Shown: positions 27,850-37,271 of the stretch, piece after piece | How positions within the stretch are numbered: the first letter of the stretch is position 1 | Layout of the letters: every line of letters starts with the position of its first letter | Assembly (NCBI RefSeq): GCF_030545015.1 | Contig: NZ_CP120653.1 | Location: forward strand, 1,178,001-1,242,000 | Length of the DNA: 64,000 nt | Reading direction: 5' to 3' | DNA from: Myroides sp. JBRI-B21084 | Lineage (GTDB): Bacteria; Bacteroidota; Bacteroidia; Flavobacteriales; Flavobacteriaceae | Position numbers and translations under genes: made by a program | Notes under the pieces: generated by a model | Told to the model about the DNA's origin: nothing | Database searches by the model: none | What the model saw: only the letters and a program-made list of their open reading frames with translations

Positions 27850-27869
27850 TTTTTTGAAGCCTAAATGTT

Positions 27870-27900
27870 AAAAGCTGTTCATTTTTGAACAGCTTTTTTT
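27870..27900. terminator. Bidirectional terminator
   Basis: AAAAGCTGTTC and GAACAGCTTTT form an 11-bp stem with an ATTTTT loop. It lies between the TPR gene and the convergent transglycosylase gene. Confidence 0.88.
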
Positions 27901-27912
27901 ATTATGGAACAT

Positions 27913-28803
27913 TTACTTACGTTTAAAACCTTCTAATGGAATTTGTATTTGGTAGGTTTTGTTTGTTTGTACAATTAACGATGTATCAATTAACCAAGGA
28001 TTGTACAGTTTTAAAAGTTTGTAATTAATACCTTGTTCCAAAGCCCATTTTTGCAAATCGGCAATGTTGCTGTTTACCGCAATTGTTTTTGTTTTTTGTG
28101 GTTGATACAAATCTGCATTTGTAAAAACAAAGCCGTATTTATCGGTGTTATTTATAATTTCTTTCAATGCTAAAATTCTGAAAACGTAACGCGATGTTTC
28201 TTCGGTTAAGTACAAATCGTAATAATCGGTTACACCTTGAGCAGCCTGTTGGCGTTCAATACCAGCCATACCACGGTTATAAGCAGCTGCAACTAAGGTC
28301 CAATTTCCAAATTTTGCATATGCTTTATTTAAATACACGCATGCAGCTTCGGTAGCTTTTTCAATATCACAGCGCTCATCAACGGTATTACTAATTTCTA
28401 AATTGTATTCTCGAGCCGTTTCGGGCATGAATTGCCAAAAACCTTTTGCGCCTGCGTTTGACGTAGCGTTTGTTAACGAACTTTCAATTACACACAAATA
28501 TTTAAAATCATCGGGTATTCGGTTTTTCTTTAAAATAGGTTCAATTACATCAAAATACCTGTTGGCTCTTTTAATAATTAAGGTTGTTGCCGAATGATAA
28601 TTCATGTTTATAACAAGTTCTCTATCAAAACGTTCGTTAACATCGGTAATTTCCATGGGAACGCGCTCACCACAAAAGTTTAAATTTTTAACAGGATAAT
28701 TTATTAACGAATCGTCCTTTTTTACACTTTTAAATTGATAAAATGATGCGCTTAACCCAACAACAGCCAATATAAGCAGTGTATTTCGTAAATTTTTTTT
28801 CAT
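27913..28803 (-). CDS. Lytic transglycosylase, SLT/MltD type
   Basis: 296 residues with an N-terminal membrane anchor or signal (LLILAVVGLSASFYQF). The SLT domain spans about 75-215 with the catalytic Glu107 in CVIESSLTNATSNAGAKGFWQFMPETARE, then AACVYLNKAYAKFGNWTLVAAAYNRG. The C-terminal 60 residues (NIADLQKWALEQGINYKLLKLYNPWL to YQIQIP) resemble a LysM-type glycan-binding unit as in MltD. It should cleave peptidoglycan glycan strands with 1,6-anhydro product formation. Its start is 2 nt after the stop of the upstream hydrolase gene, so the two are translationally close. Confidence 0.88.
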   Translation of the reverse strand: MKKNLRNTLLILAVVGLSASFYQFKSVKKDDSLINYPVKNLNFCGERVPMEITDVNERFDRELVINMNYHSATTLIIKRANRYFDVIEPILKKNRIPDDFKYLCVIESSLTNATSNAGAKGFWQFMPETAREYNLEISNTVDERCDIEKATEAACVYLNKAYAKFGNWTLVAAAYNRGMAGIERQQAAQGVTDYYDLYLTEETSRYVFRILALKEIINNTDKYGFVFTNADLYQPQKTKTIAVNSNIADLQKWALEQGINYKLLKLYNPWLIDTSLIVQTNKTYQIQIPLEGFKRK

Positions 28804-28805
28804 AG

Positions 28806-29459
28806 CTATTTTTCTAAAATTTCTTCTAATTTTTTATTAATCCAATGGGCATTTACAAGTACCATTACATGCGTTCCTTTTTCTAAAAAATGAGCGTTTT
28901 TAATACGTTTGTGTGGAAAAATATGATCTTTTGTACCGTGTAAATGATATACGTTTTGTATTGGATTTTTGTTTTCCCACAAAATAACATTTTTAAAAGC
29001 CCAATCTAAATAATTAACCGAACGTACTGATAAGTATTTTTGGTACATTTCTATTCGATTATGTATTTTTTTGGAAGATACTAATTTTTTTGTTAAATTT
29101 TCAAATAAATTTATATAAGAAGTCGGAAAAAATCGATATAATTTCCATTTTTTTGCCCAAATTATTCTTTTAGGAAATTCGGAAGGATCTTTTACACTTG
29201 ATATAATGATTACTTTTTCTACATGAATTATTTTAGCAATTTCCTGAACTATAATTCCACCAAATGAAACACCTATTAAAATAGGGTTGGGGGTAGTAAT
29301 TTTACGTGCTATTCTTGTACAATAGGCTTCTAAAGGTTCGTTAATTTCAGGTTCTAACCATTCAATATAATGTAAATTAAACTTAGAACGTTCTAATGAT
29401 ATTTTTTCAAAAATGTCACAATTTGCAGCCATTCCGGGCATAAAATATATATTTTTCAT
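28806..29459 (-). CDS. Alpha/beta hydrolase
   Basis: 217 residues. The alpha/beta hydrolase fold is indicated by the N-terminal strand and oxyanion region (IYFMPGMAANCDIF), the nucleophile elbow GVSFGG with Ser65, a late acid in HGTKDHIFP and a terminal His in GTHVMVL. The substrate is unknown. It is the first gene of a two-gene minus-strand unit with the transglycosylase, separated by 2 nt, which hints at but does not prove an envelope role. Short for the family but apparently complete. Confidence 0.8.
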   Translation of the reverse strand: MKNIYFMPGMAANCDIFEKISLERSKFNLHYIEWLEPEINEPLEAYCTRIARKITTPNPILIGVSFGGIIVQEIAKIIHVEKVIIISSVKDPSEFPKRIIWAKKWKLYRFFPTSYINLFENLTKKLVSSKKIHNRIEMYQKYLSVRSVNYLDWAFKNVILWENKNPIQNVYHLHGTKDHIFPHKRIKNAHFLEKGTHVMVLVNAHWINKKLEEILEK

Positions 29460-29635
29460 CTAAGTTTAAATTGAATTTTTATAAGTTTTTTGCGTTATTA
29501 AAAACTATTTCTTTAATTTGTATTTAATTTAATTGAGAATTTAGGGCAATTCTTTTTAAAAATAATTTAAATTTTTATTTTTAGAAAGTAAAATTCTTTA
29601 ATTAAAAGCACTATAAATTTAGAAAAAAATGGGAT

Positions 29636-29917
29636 ATGGAATTTAAAAACAATAAATTGTTAAGGCAATTTGAGTGTAAATGTGGGGACAATCATATTAT
29701 TATTGAATATTCAATTCAAGAACGTAAATTATTTTTAACCAAATTAAACCCTAATGGTTGCCAAGACGAAGCAGTAATTAGTAATTTTATTAAAAGTATT
29801 TTAGATTTGGCCGAAGAAAAGCGTTTACGTATTGTACCGGTTAATTCAAACATAGTAACTTTTTTTAAAAAGAATCCAAGTTACCGCGAATTATTAGCAG
29901 CAGGTATTAAAATTTAA
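29636..29917 (+). CDS. GNAT-like N-acetyltransferase of the YjdJ type
   Basis: 93 residues, the normal size for this minimal acetyltransferase-like family (PF14542 type). The pattern is a short N-terminal sheet, FIKSILDLAEEKRLRIVPVNSNIVTFFKKNPSYRELL, where the family usually has a helix followed by a VxPxCxxVxxYxxxHPEY signature. Here the typical PLC is PVN, so the conserved cysteine is absent. The typical GrG acetyl-CoA loop is also not clear (CQDEAVISNF), so catalytic activity is doubtful. Two cysteines (C14, C16) lie near the N-terminus. Confidence 0.65.
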   Translation: MEFKNNKLLRQFECKCGDNHIIIEYSIQERKLFLTKLNPNGCQDEAVISNFIKSILDLAEEKRLRIVPVNSNIVTFFKKNPSYRELLAAGIKI

Positions 29918-29930
29918 AAAGGTGAAATAA

Positions 29931-29968
29931 AAAACAAGTCCCAAAGTTTACTTTGGGACTTGTTTTTT
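29931..29968. terminator. Bidirectional terminator
   Basis: AAAACAAGTCCCAAAG and CTTTGGGACTTGTTTT form a perfect 16-bp stem. It lies between the acetyltransferase-like gene and clpS. Confidence 0.92.
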
Positions 29969-30242
29969 AATGTATTTCTGCACTTAAACCAGCGTTTAAT
30001 AACGCGGTGCACATTGGTTCTAAATCTTTAAAAGGGCCTGTTTTAACATCGCATTTTCCGTTGTGATGCACTATTAATGCACATTGTTCTGCTTGTAAAG
30101 GTTCGTGATCGCAAATTTCTACAAGTGTGTCAATTACGTGGTCAAAAGTGTTTACATCATCGTTAAAAAGAACAATTACATTTTCAGAGATTAATAATTC
30201 TTCTATTTTAACTTCTTCTAAAACCTGTTCTTTAGTACTCAT
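29967..30242 (-). CDS. clpS: ATP-dependent Clp protease adaptor ClpS
   Basis: 91 residues. The ClpS fold is marked by VIVLFNDDVNTFDHVIDTLVEICDH, QAEQCALIVHHNGKCDVKTG and DLEPMCTALLNAGLSAEI, with the conserved N-D-D-x-N-T-F/Y and H residues that form the N-degron pocket. It delivers N-end-rule substrates to the Clp AAA+ protease (ClpA or ClpC type). It starts 3 nt after prmA on the minus strand, so it is in the same operon. The clpB in this window is a disaggregase and not its protease partner. Confidence 0.95.
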   Translation of the reverse strand: MSTKEQVLEEVKIEELLISENVIVLFNDDVNTFDHVIDTLVEICDHEPLQAEQCALIVHHNGKCDVKTGPFKDLEPMCTALLNAGLSAEIH

Positions 30243-30245
30243 TTT

Positions 30246-31088
30246 TTATTTTTTTATAAATTTTAACGAAGCCCAATTGTTTTTAGTTAGTTGACCTTGC
30301 AAATGCATACCGTGTTGGTTTGCAGCAGCTTCAATTGCTGGAATGTCTTCTACATAAAAACCACTAAATAAAATGATACCGTTTGCTTTTAATGTGCCTG
30401 CGTAAGCTTGCATATCGTTTAACAAAATGTTTCTGTTAATATTAGCAATAACTAAATCATAAGCAGCCGTTTTATTGCTTAAAAGCGCTGCATCGCCTTC
30501 ATAAACCGTAATGTTTTTAATGTTGTTTCGTTCTGCATTTTCAATTGAGTTTAAATAGCACCAGTTGTCAATATCAATTGCATCGGCGTGTTTTGCACCT
30601 TTCATTAAAGCTAAAATTGCTAAAATAGCTGTTCCGCAACCCATATCTAAAACATTCATGTTGGTTACATCAAGGTTTAAAATATGTTTTAGCATCATAA
30701 AAGTAGTTTCGTGATGTCCGGTTCCAAAACTCATTTTAGGTTCAATAACAATTTCGTAAGGCACTTTTTTAGTTTCGTGAAACGGTGCGCGTACGTAACA
30801 TAAATCATCTACATTTATAGGTTCAAAGTTTTTTTCCCATTCTTCGTTCCAATTTACCTGTTCAATTTCTTCTGTAACGTAGCTTACTTCAAATTCAGGA
30901 TTATTTAAAATGTATATATCGTTAAGTAAATCGGCAGTATTGTTATTTGTTTGAATGTAAGCCGATAAGCCTTCTTCAGTTTCAACAAAACTATCAAATG
31001 CTAATTCACCAAGTTCAGCTAATAAAATTTCGGCACCTGGTTCTTTTGGCGAAATGGTAAAATGATAGGCTGTATAATTATTCAACAT
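30246..31088 (-). CDS. prmA: Ribosomal protein L11 methyltransferase
   Basis: 280 residues, a class I SAM-dependent methyltransferase that methylates L11 on lysines and the N-terminus. Visible are the PrmA-specific PKMSFGTGHHETT stretch near residue 118, the SAM-binding VLDMGCGTAILAI near 147, the acidic loop AIDIDNWC, and the substrate-side NINRNILL (family N-I-x-x-N). It is first gene of the prmA-clpS operon, with a -7 box just upstream. Confidence 0.95.
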   Translation of the reverse strand: MLNNYTAYHFTISPKEPGAEILLAELGELAFDSFVETEEGLSAYIQTNNNTADLLNDIYILNNPEFEVSYVTEEIEQVNWNEEWEKNFEPINVDDLCYVRAPFHETKKVPYEIVIEPKMSFGTGHHETTFMMLKHILNLDVTNMNVLDMGCGTAILAILALMKGAKHADAIDIDNWCYLNSIENAERNNIKNITVYEGDAALLSNKTAAYDLVIANINRNILLNDMQAYAGTLKANGIILFSGFYVEDIPAIEAAANQHGMHLQGQLTKNNWASLKFIKK

Positions 31089-31103
31089 AAAATTAATTTT
31101 CTA

Positions 31104-31111
31104 CAAAGGTA
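31104..31111 (-). promoter_or_regulatory. -7 box of prmA-clpS promoter
   Basis: CAAAGGTA on the plus strand reads TACCTTTG on the minus strand, matching TAnnTTTG, 16 nt upstream of the prmA ATG. Confidence 0.6.
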
Positions 31112-31116
31112 TAATT

Positions 31117-31150
31117 AAAAAAGTTCGAAGTGAAATAATCGCTTCGAACT
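31117..31150 (-). terminator. Terminator of the porin gene
   Basis: AGTTCGAAGTG and CGCTTCGAACT form an 11-bp stem with one G-U. The upstream A run provides the minus-strand U tract. It sits just behind the prmA promoter. Confidence 0.82.
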
Positions 31151-31164
31151 CTTTAAAATTTTTA

Positions 31165-32382
31165 TTAGAAATTTACTTGTGCTTGTAATCTTAATAAGTT
31201 TCCTTTTTGATGGTTGTCACGTAATTTAAAATCTTCGTATTTACGATCAGATATTGTGTACATAGCAACTACTTCTAAATGTTTGTTTATTTGCCATTCA
31301 ACACCTAACTCAACATCGTTAACTTTATAGCTTCTTGCGTCGGTTTCGTGTTTTTTACCACCGTTATAGTATTGGTAGCGAGCAAATGGAAATATGTATT
31401 GATCGTTATGTTGAATTCTGTACGACATCATAGCGTAACCACCTTCTAAACTTTTAGTTTCAATGGTGTTGGTTTCTTTATTGAATTCAGGACCTTTACC
31501 AATGTTGTATTCTGCTTGAAAACCAAATGGTTTAGGATAAACAATTACCGATGCAGCTGCACGTTGATCTGTGTAATTTCCATCGTGTGTTGTTGTAACG
31601 CCACTGTTTACACTTGATGAAGGCATAGCCCAACGACCTGAATATGCTTGGATTCCTGGTTCTATTAATTGATCGCCAATTTCAAAAGGATATGAAACAC
31701 GAGCTACAACGTGTAAATTATTGTTTAATTCAGGTTTATTAGCAGTTTGTCCATTAAAAGCACCAAATGCAAAAACACCATAATCACCTGATCCTTTGTA
31801 GTTGTTTTTAACAACACTTGAATATACTTTGCGAATACGTTCTGGTGCCCACATAAAGAATGCACCTAAATCACGTTCATTTGCAAATGCACTGTTGATA
31901 CCATCGTTACGATCTAAAGGTAAACGGTTTGAACTTGATTGTAAGTTTTCAAAACCATAAGGTATTTTACTTTGACCAACACGTAATCTATATTCGTTTT
32001 TGCTATCAAAACCTATATCAAAGTAAGCATCTCTTATTTGACCAAAATGTAAGCTTGTGCTACTTGCCGAAGTTGCGAAATCGGGCTGAAGGTAAAAATA
32101 TACGTTTTTATAAACTTGTCCTGAAAAAACAACACGTGCACGGCGTAAGAAAAAGCCGCCATTATCTCCCCAAGATTTATCACATTGCTCACAACCTAAA
32201 TCAGGATTAGTTTCTAATAATCTGTTGTAACGCACCTGCACATATCCGCGAACGCTTATTGAGTTAAACCATTCTTTGTTTTTCTTAGGTTGTTCTTGAA
32301 CAACTTCGGTACTTTTGGTTTCTTGTGCATTAATTTGGTTGCATGTAATTACAGCTAGTAATAAAGCTTTAAAAATTTTCAT
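31165..32382 (-). CDS. Outer-membrane porin, OprO/OprP (phosphate-selective) type
   Basis: 405 residues with signal peptide MKIFKALLLAVITCNQINAQ, cleaved near residue 20. The mature protein is a chain of amphipathic beta strands with aromatic girdles (RGYVQVRYN, FFLRRARVVFSGQVYKNVYFYLQPDFA, YRLRVGQSKIPYGFEN) and ends in an aromatic residue (AQVNF), as expected for an outer-membrane barrel. The sequence pattern fits the porin O/P family, where loop arginines and lysines bind phosphate. Phosphate selectivity is inferred from the family only. Monocistronic. A CEQC pair sits in an early loop. Confidence 0.88.
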   Translation of the reverse strand: MKIFKALLLAVITCNQINAQETKSTEVVQEQPKKNKEWFNSISVRGYVQVRYNRLLETNPDLGCEQCDKSWGDNGGFFLRRARVVFSGQVYKNVYFYLQPDFATSASSTSLHFGQIRDAYFDIGFDSKNEYRLRVGQSKIPYGFENLQSSSNRLPLDRNDGINSAFANERDLGAFFMWAPERIRKVYSSVVKNNYKGSGDYGVFAFGAFNGQTANKPELNNNLHVVARVSYPFEIGDQLIEPGIQAYSGRWAMPSSSVNSGVTTTHDGNYTDQRAAASVIVYPKPFGFQAEYNIGKGPEFNKETNTIETKSLEGGYAMMSYRIQHNDQYIFPFARYQYYNGGKKHETDARSYKVNDVELGVEWQINKHLEVVAMYTISDRKYEDFKLRDNHQKGNLLRLQAQVNF

Positions 32383-32408
32383 TGTTAAATGTTGTTAATT
32401 TTATGAGG

Positions 32409-32416
32409 CAAATTTA
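32409..32416 (-). promoter_or_regulatory. -7 box of porin promoter
   Basis: CAAATTTA on the plus strand reads TAAATTTG on the minus strand, matching TAnnTTTG, 27 nt upstream of the porin ATG. No Pho-box-like repeat was noticed. Confidence 0.5.
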
Positions 32417-32548
32417 TTAACATTGTTGTGTTTGTGTGTTAAGCTAATGTTACTAAGTGGTTTTGTTAACATTAAATTTATATTTAAGAAACACAGATTT
32501 TTTTATTAATTAACAAGAAATAGTTGGAAGTTTTGCTAAAAATATAAT

Positions 32549-32572
32549 AAAGCACCCGTTTATAGGTGCTTT
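32549..32572 (-). terminator. Terminator of the DUF2007 gene
   Basis: AAAGCACC and GGTGCTTT form an 8-bp stem. The U tract on the minus strand is interrupted, so the strength is uncertain. Confidence 0.6.
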
Positions 32573-32582
32573 ATTGCGTTTT

Positions 32583-32837
32583 TTATTCTGGGTTGTTTAT
32601 TAAATCGCCAACTTCGTCTAAGTCGTCAAAGTTTTTATCGGCTAGGGCGTAACGTGCTTTTTCTTCATCTTCTTCTAAAACAAAAATATGCACTGCTTTA
32701 TCTGCCGACCCAAAACCTGCTGTTATTGCCGATTCAATATCGTTGCGTTCAACATAACCAATATTATTTTCTTCTAAAGTGTTTTTAACTGCCATTGCCA
32801 TAATAGCGCTTCCTGCAAAAATTTCAATATGATCCAT
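32583..32837 (-). CDS. DUF2007 small protein
   Basis: 84 residues matching the DUF2007 (putative signal-transducing protein) pattern: a short strand HIEIFAG, a helix AIMAMAVKNTLEENNIGYVER, then VHIFVLEEDEEKARYAL. The small alpha-beta fold resembles ACT/PII-like modules, but the ligand is unknown. Acidic C-terminus. It lies between the porin and clpB on the minus strand, separated from each by a terminator. Confidence 0.82.
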   Translation of the reverse strand: MDHIEIFAGSAIMAMAVKNTLEENNIGYVERNDIESAITAGFGSADKAVHIFVLEEDEEKARYALADKNFDDLDEVGDLINNPE

Positions 32838-32875
32838 AGTTTTTTATTGAAAGTTAGTAAAATCAATTTAATAAA

Positions 32876-32907
32876 AAAAATAAAAGTGCCTTAAAAAAGA
32901 CACTTTT
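32876..32907 (-). terminator. Terminator of clpB
   Basis: AAAAGTG and CACTTTT pair around an A-rich loop. The A run at 32873-32881 gives the minus-strand U tract. Short stem. Confidence 0.6.
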
Positions 32908-32915
32908 AAATGGTT

Positions 32916-35501
32916 TTAGTCTTGATTTCTAAAAACTAAATGATCTTCAAAACTATCTAAAAGTATAATGCTATCGGTTTTAATTTTTCCCGAAAGAATT
33001 TCTTTTGATAATTGATTTAATACTTCGCGTTGTATAACTCTTTTTACAGGACGTGCACCAAAATGTGCATCAAAACCTTTATTGGCTAAATATTTTACAG
33101 CTTCGGGTGTTGCGTCCATAGTTATATGTTGTTGCGCTAACATTTTAAACACTCCTTTTAATTGTATGGTAACTATTTGTTCAATATTACTTAGTGAAAG
33201 TGGTGTGAACATAATAATTTCATCGATTCGATTTAAAAATTCTGGGCGAACCATGACTTTTAATTGATTTAATACTTCGGTTTTAGCATTTTCGGCAGCA
33301 ATTTCACTTGGGTTGTTTTCAAATTGTTCTTGAATAATGTAGCTCCCCATATTAGATGTCATTATAATAATGGTATTTTTAAAATCAGCTAACCTACCTT
33401 TATTATCTGTTAATCTACCTTCGTCTAAAACCTGTAATAATATGTTAAAAGTATCAGGATGCGCTTTTTCAATTTCATCTAATAAAATTACCGAATATGG
33501 ACGTCTGCGAACAGCCTCGGTTAGTTGTCCACCTTCGTCATAACCTATATAACCTGGAGGCGCACCTACCAAACGACTTACGCTGTGACGCTCTGAATAT
33601 TCGCTCATATCAATTCGTGTCATGGCGTTTTCATCATCAAATAGATATTCGGCTAATGCTTTAGCTAATTCGGTTTTTCCAACACCTGTTGTTCCTAAAA
33701 ATAAGAACGAACCAATTGGTTTTTTTGGATCTTGTAAACCCGAACGGCTGCGACGAACAGCGTCTGATATTGCTTCGATAGCTTCTTCTTGGCCAACAAC
33801 ACGTTTGTGTAATTCGTTTTCTAAATTCAATAGTTTTTCGCGATCGGTTTGAAGCATTTTTGTAACAGGTACGCCTGTCCATTTAGCAACTACCTCTGCA
33901 ATATCTTCATAAGTAACTTCTTCTTTAATTAAAGAGTGTTCTTTTTGATTTTCATCTAATAGTTTTTGAAATGCAGCTAATTTGTTTTCGGCTTCTTGAA
34001 TTTTTCCATAACGTATTTCTGCAACTTTTCCGTAATCACCGTTACGTTCGGCACGTTCGGCTTCAAGTTTAAATTCTTCAATTTCTAGTTTCGCATTTTG
34101 AATGTTATCAACAACATCTTTTTCCGATTTCCATTTACTAAAAATTTGGTTGCGTTCTTCTTTTAAATTAGCTAAATCAATACCTAAGGCTTTTAATTTG
34201 GTTTCGTCGTTTTCGCGTTTAATGGCTTCAATTTCAATTTCAAGCTGCATTATTTTTCTGTCTAAAACATCAAGTTCTTCAGGTTTTGAATTGATTTCCA
34301 TTCTAATTTTAGAAGCGGCTTCATCCATTAAATCAATCGCTTTATCTGGTAAAAATCTGTTAGAAATATAGCGTTGCGAAAGTTCTACAGCACCAATAAT
34401 TGCTTCGTCTTTAATACGTACTTTATGGTGGGTTTCGTATTTTTCTTTAATTCCACGAAGAATTGAAATGGCGCTTTCGGTATCGGGTTCTTCAATAATA
34501 ACTTTTTGAAAGCGACGCTCTAAAGCCTTATCTTTTTCAAAATATTTTTGATATTCGTCTAAAGTTGTAGCTCCGATTGCTCTTAATTCTCCACGAGCCA
34601 AAGCAGGTTTTAAAATATTAGCAGCATCCATAGCACCTTCACCACCACCAGCACCTACAAGTGTGTGAATTTCATCTATAAAAAGTATGATATTCCCTTC
34701 AGATGAAGTTACTTCTTTTACTACCGATTTTAAACGCTCTTCAAATTCACCTTTATATTTTGCTCCAGCAATTAAGGCACCCATATCTAAGGAAAACACA
34801 ATTTTATCTTTAAGGTTTTCAGGAACATCACCCTGAACAATTCTATGAGCTAAGCCTTCGGCAATTGCAGTTTTACCAACTCCAGGTTCACCTATTAACA
34901 TAGGGTTGTTTTTAGATCTGCGGGTTAAAATTTGCAATACCCTACGAATTTCTTCGTCACGACCAATTACAGGGTCTAATTTTCCATCGTTAGCTAACTG
35001 ATTTAAATTTTTGGCATATTTGTTTAACGAATTGTAAGTTTCCTCGGCCGAAGCTGACGTAACTCTTTCACCTTTGCGCAATTCGTTAATTGCAGCTTCA
35101 ATTTGTTTTTCAGTGGTTCCGCTTGATTTTAAAAACGATGCAACTTTACTGTTCGATTTAAATATTGCTAAAAATAAATGCTCGATAGATACGTATTCAT
35201 CGTTCAATTTTTTTGCAATGGCTTGCGCATCATTTAAAGTACTTGCAGCCGAACGTGATAAGCTAATTTGTGCACCTGAAACTTTTGGAAAAGCATTTAT
35301 AATTTGATCATTTTGCAATTTTAATTGTTCAATATTTACTCCTACTTTTTTTAAGATAAAAGGTGTAACGTTTTCATCAACCTCTAAAATTGCTTTTAAA
35401 AGGTGTTCGTTTTCAATTTGTTGTTGCCCAAAAGTTTGCACTAAAACCTGAGCTTGTTGCAATACTTCTTGCGATTTTATTGTAAAATTATTCAAGTTCA
35501 T
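32916..35501 (-). CDS. clpB: ATP-dependent chaperone ClpB
   Basis: 861 residues, the usual ClpB length. Two Clp N-repeats lie in the first 140 residues. AAA domain 1 has Walker A GEPGVGKT (204-211) and Walker [10 protein letters not shown] middle coiled coil (about 405-530, [20 protein letters not shown] onward) marks ClpB rather than ClpA/C. AAA domain 2 has GTTGVGKT near 605, then [13 protein letters not shown], and [12 protein letters not shown]. There is no ClpP-binding IGF/L loop. It is a cytoplasmic disaggregase working with DnaK. I see no CIRCE-type heat-shock operator upstream (35502-35640). Confidence 0.96.
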   Translation of the reverse strand: MNLNNFTIKSQEVLQQAQVLVQTFGQQQIENEHLLKAILEVDENVTPFILKKVGVNIEQLKLQNDQIINAFPKVSGAQISLSRSAASTLNDAQAIAKKLNDEYVSIEHLFLAIFKSNSKVASFLKSSGTTEKQIEAAINELRKGERVTSASAEETYNSLNKYAKNLNQLANDGKLDPVIGRDEEIRRVLQILTRRSKNNPMLIGEPGVGKTAIAEGLAHRIVQGDVPENLKDKIVFSLDMGALIAGAKYKGEFEERLKSVVKEVTSSEGNIILFIDEIHTLVGAGGGEGAMDAANILKPALARGELRAIGATTLDEYQKYFEKDKALERRFQKVIIEEPDTESAISILRGIKEKYETHHKVRIKDEAIIGAVELSQRYISNRFLPDKAIDLMDEAASKIRMEINSKPEELDVLDRKIMQLEIEIEAIKRENDETKLKALGIDLANLKEERNQIFSKWKSEKDVVDNIQNAKLEIEEFKLEAERAERNGDYGKVAEIRYGKIQEAENKLAAFQKLLDENQKEHSLIKEEVTYEDIAEVVAKWTGVPVTKMLQTDREKLLNLENELHKRVVGQEEAIEAISDAVRRSRSGLQDPKKPIGSFLFLGTTGVGKTELAKALAEYLFDDENAMTRIDMSEYSERHSVSRLVGAPPGYIGYDEGGQLTEAVRRRPYSVILLDEIEKAHPDTFNILLQVLDEGRLTDNKGRLADFKNTIIIMTSNMGSYIIQEQFENNPSEIAAENAKTEVLNQLKVMVRPEFLNRIDEIIMFTPLSLSNIEQIVTIQLKGVFKMLAQQHITMDATPEAVKYLANKGFDAHFGARPVKRVIQREVLNQLSKEILSGKIKTDSIILLDSFEDHLVFRNQD

Positions 35502-35643
35502 TTTGTAATTTGTTAAGTGTGTTGTTTTAAATTACTTTACAAACCATGTTCCAATTGTTTTTTAGTGACTATTTGTCTTGTTTTGAGTGTTTTAAGTAGG
35601 TTTTAAATGACAAAATGACTGTTTTTTGTTAATTTTATTAATG

Positions 35644-35651
35644 TATATTTG
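35644..35651 (+). promoter_or_regulatory. -7 box of secreted-protein promoter
   Basis: TATATTTG matches TAnnTTTG, 22 nt upstream of the ATG at 35674. A TTTG lies 15 nt further up, a short spacing. Confidence 0.55.
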
Positions 35652-35673
35652 AAGTTAATATAAAAATAGAATT

Positions 35674-36207
35674 ATGAAAAAAACACTTTTTACTCTTTTT
35701 GTTTGCTTGTGTAGCTTATTAAGTTTTTCACAAAATCAATTAAATATTCCTACTACACTTCCTACAGAATTTAGCAACAGTTTTACATTTCCATTAGGGT
35801 CAAAAATTCTTATTGAATTGAAAGAAAACCAAAATGGTAAATACGAATACAGAGTTTTAAGCATTGAAAAAATAGAAGAATTTTATTCAATGGAAGAAAA
35901 AAAAACATTGTTTGTTGAAAATCCTAGAGAAAATACCGTAGAACTATTTTTTATTGGGGCTTTTTACAATGATGGTAGTGAAGATAAAGATTGGAATACA
36001 TTATTGAATTTAAGAAATAATTTAAAAAAGCCAATTACTTATAAAGCAGACATTAAATATTATTTTTCAGATGAATTTGAAAATACAAGTATCGTTGGTG
36101 CTTTTCCAGGTACAAACACGAATGAATTGTGGAGACATAAAATAGATTATATAACGTTATATGATTTTGAAATAAAAACGTTTAATTTGAATTCTAAATC
36201 TGAATAA
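35674..36207 (+). CDS. Hypothetical secreted protein
   Basis: 177 residues with a Sec signal peptide (MKKTLFTLFVCLCSLLSFSQ, cleaved near 20; no convincing lipobox). The mature part is acidic and beta-rich (KILIELKENQNGKYEYRVLSIE, VELFFIGAFYNDGSEDKDW). I recognise no family. The next gene, a secreted TPR protein, starts 7 nt downstream, so the two form an operon and may work together in the envelope. Confidence 0.7.
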   Translation: MKKTLFTLFVCLCSLLSFSQNQLNIPTTLPTEFSNSFTFPLGSKILIELKENQNGKYEYRVLSIEKIEEFYSMEEKKTLFVENPRENTVELFFIGAFYNDGSEDKDWNTLLNLRNNLKKPITYKADIKYYFSDEFENTSIVGAFPGTNTNELWRHKIDYITLYDFEIKTFNLNSKSE

Positions 36208-36214
36208 AATAGTT

Positions 36215-37249
36215 ATGAAAAAAATTTATTATGTATTAATGTTTGTTTCTTCAATAGCCATTTCGCAGAATCAAACCGAAGCCGATTTAATAGTAGAACA
36301 AGGTATTGAGTTATATAATAATGGATCTTACGATGAAGCCATTTTAAAATATAATGAAGCTTTGCAGGTAGATAAAAATAACGCATATGCACTTGCCGAA
36401 AAAGCAATGACTTTATTACCATTAAAAAAATACGACGAAGCTATTGAAATTTGCGAGCAAGTTTTAAAATTATACCCGCAAAATAATAATGCTACAGTTT
36501 ATGTAACTTATGGAAATGCTTTAGATTTAAAAGGCGATTCTAAATTTGCTTTAAAAATTTACGATAAGGGAATAAAAAAATATCCAGAATATTACAGTTT
36601 ATACTATAATCAAGGAATTACCTATTTTAATGTTAAGCAACCTGATAAGGCAAAAGAAGCGTTTCAATTGGCAACAAAATTAAACCCAAATCATGCTAGT
36701 TCGTTTAATGCATTAGGTATTTTAGATTCAAATAATAGAATTCCTGCAATTTTAGCATTAAGTAGGTATTTAATTATTGATAATAGAACATCAAGAGCTA
36801 CAAAAAATTTTGAATTACTTTCTAAATTAATGGTGCAAGGTGTTACACAAAATAGTACAAATTCAATTTCTATTTCAATTGACGAAAATAGTTTGAATAA
36901 TAAGAAAGGTGTTGAAAACAATTTTTCATCATTAGATTTAATGCTTTCAATGTCTGGTGCTTTAAACTTAAGCGATGAAAACAAAAATAAAAACGAAATT
37001 GAAAAATTTACAGATAGTTTTAAAATTCTTTGTCAAGGATTAAAACAAATGAAAAAAGATAATAAAGGTTATTATTGGGAGTTTTTAGCTCCGTATTTTA
37101 TCGAAATGTATGAAAAAAATTTAATTGAGCCTTTTGTTAATAGTATGTATCTTTCGGTAAATAATAATCACGCTTTAAAATATAAAGAAGAAAACTTAGG
37201 AACATTAGAACAATTTTATTTTTGGTCTAAAAATTACAATTGGCAATAG
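36215..37249 (+). CDS. Secreted TPR-repeat protein
   Basis: 344 residues. Signal peptide MKKIYYVLMFVSSIAISQ. Tetratricopeptide repeats occupy about 22-170: ADLIVEQGIELYNNGSYDEAI, AYALAEKAMTLLPLKKYDEAIE, VYVTYGNALDLKGDSKFALKIYDKG and LYYNQGITYFNVKQPDKAKEAF. The C-terminal 170 residues are not recognised and contain a polar Asn/Ser/Glu-rich segment. It is likely a periplasmic protein-interaction scaffold, second in an operon with the preceding secreted protein. The ytxJ gene follows 22 nt later, possibly on the same transcript. Confidence 0.8.
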   Translation: MKKIYYVLMFVSSIAISQNQTEADLIVEQGIELYNNGSYDEAILKYNEALQVDKNNAYALAEKAMTLLPLKKYDEAIEICEQVLKLYPQNNNATVYVTYGNALDLKGDSKFALKIYDKGIKKYPEYYSLYYNQGITYFNVKQPDKAKEAFQLATKLNPNHASSFNALGILDSNNRIPAILALSRYLIIDNRTSRATKNFELLSKLMVQGVTQNSTNSISISIDENSLNNKKGVENNFSSLDLMLSMSGALNLSDENKNKNEIEKFTDSFKILCQGLKQMKKDNKGYYWEFLAPYFIEMYEKNLIEPFVNSMYLSVNNNHALKYKEENLGTLEQFYFWSKNYNWQ

Positions 37250-37271
37250 AATTACTTTAAAAAAAATAAAT

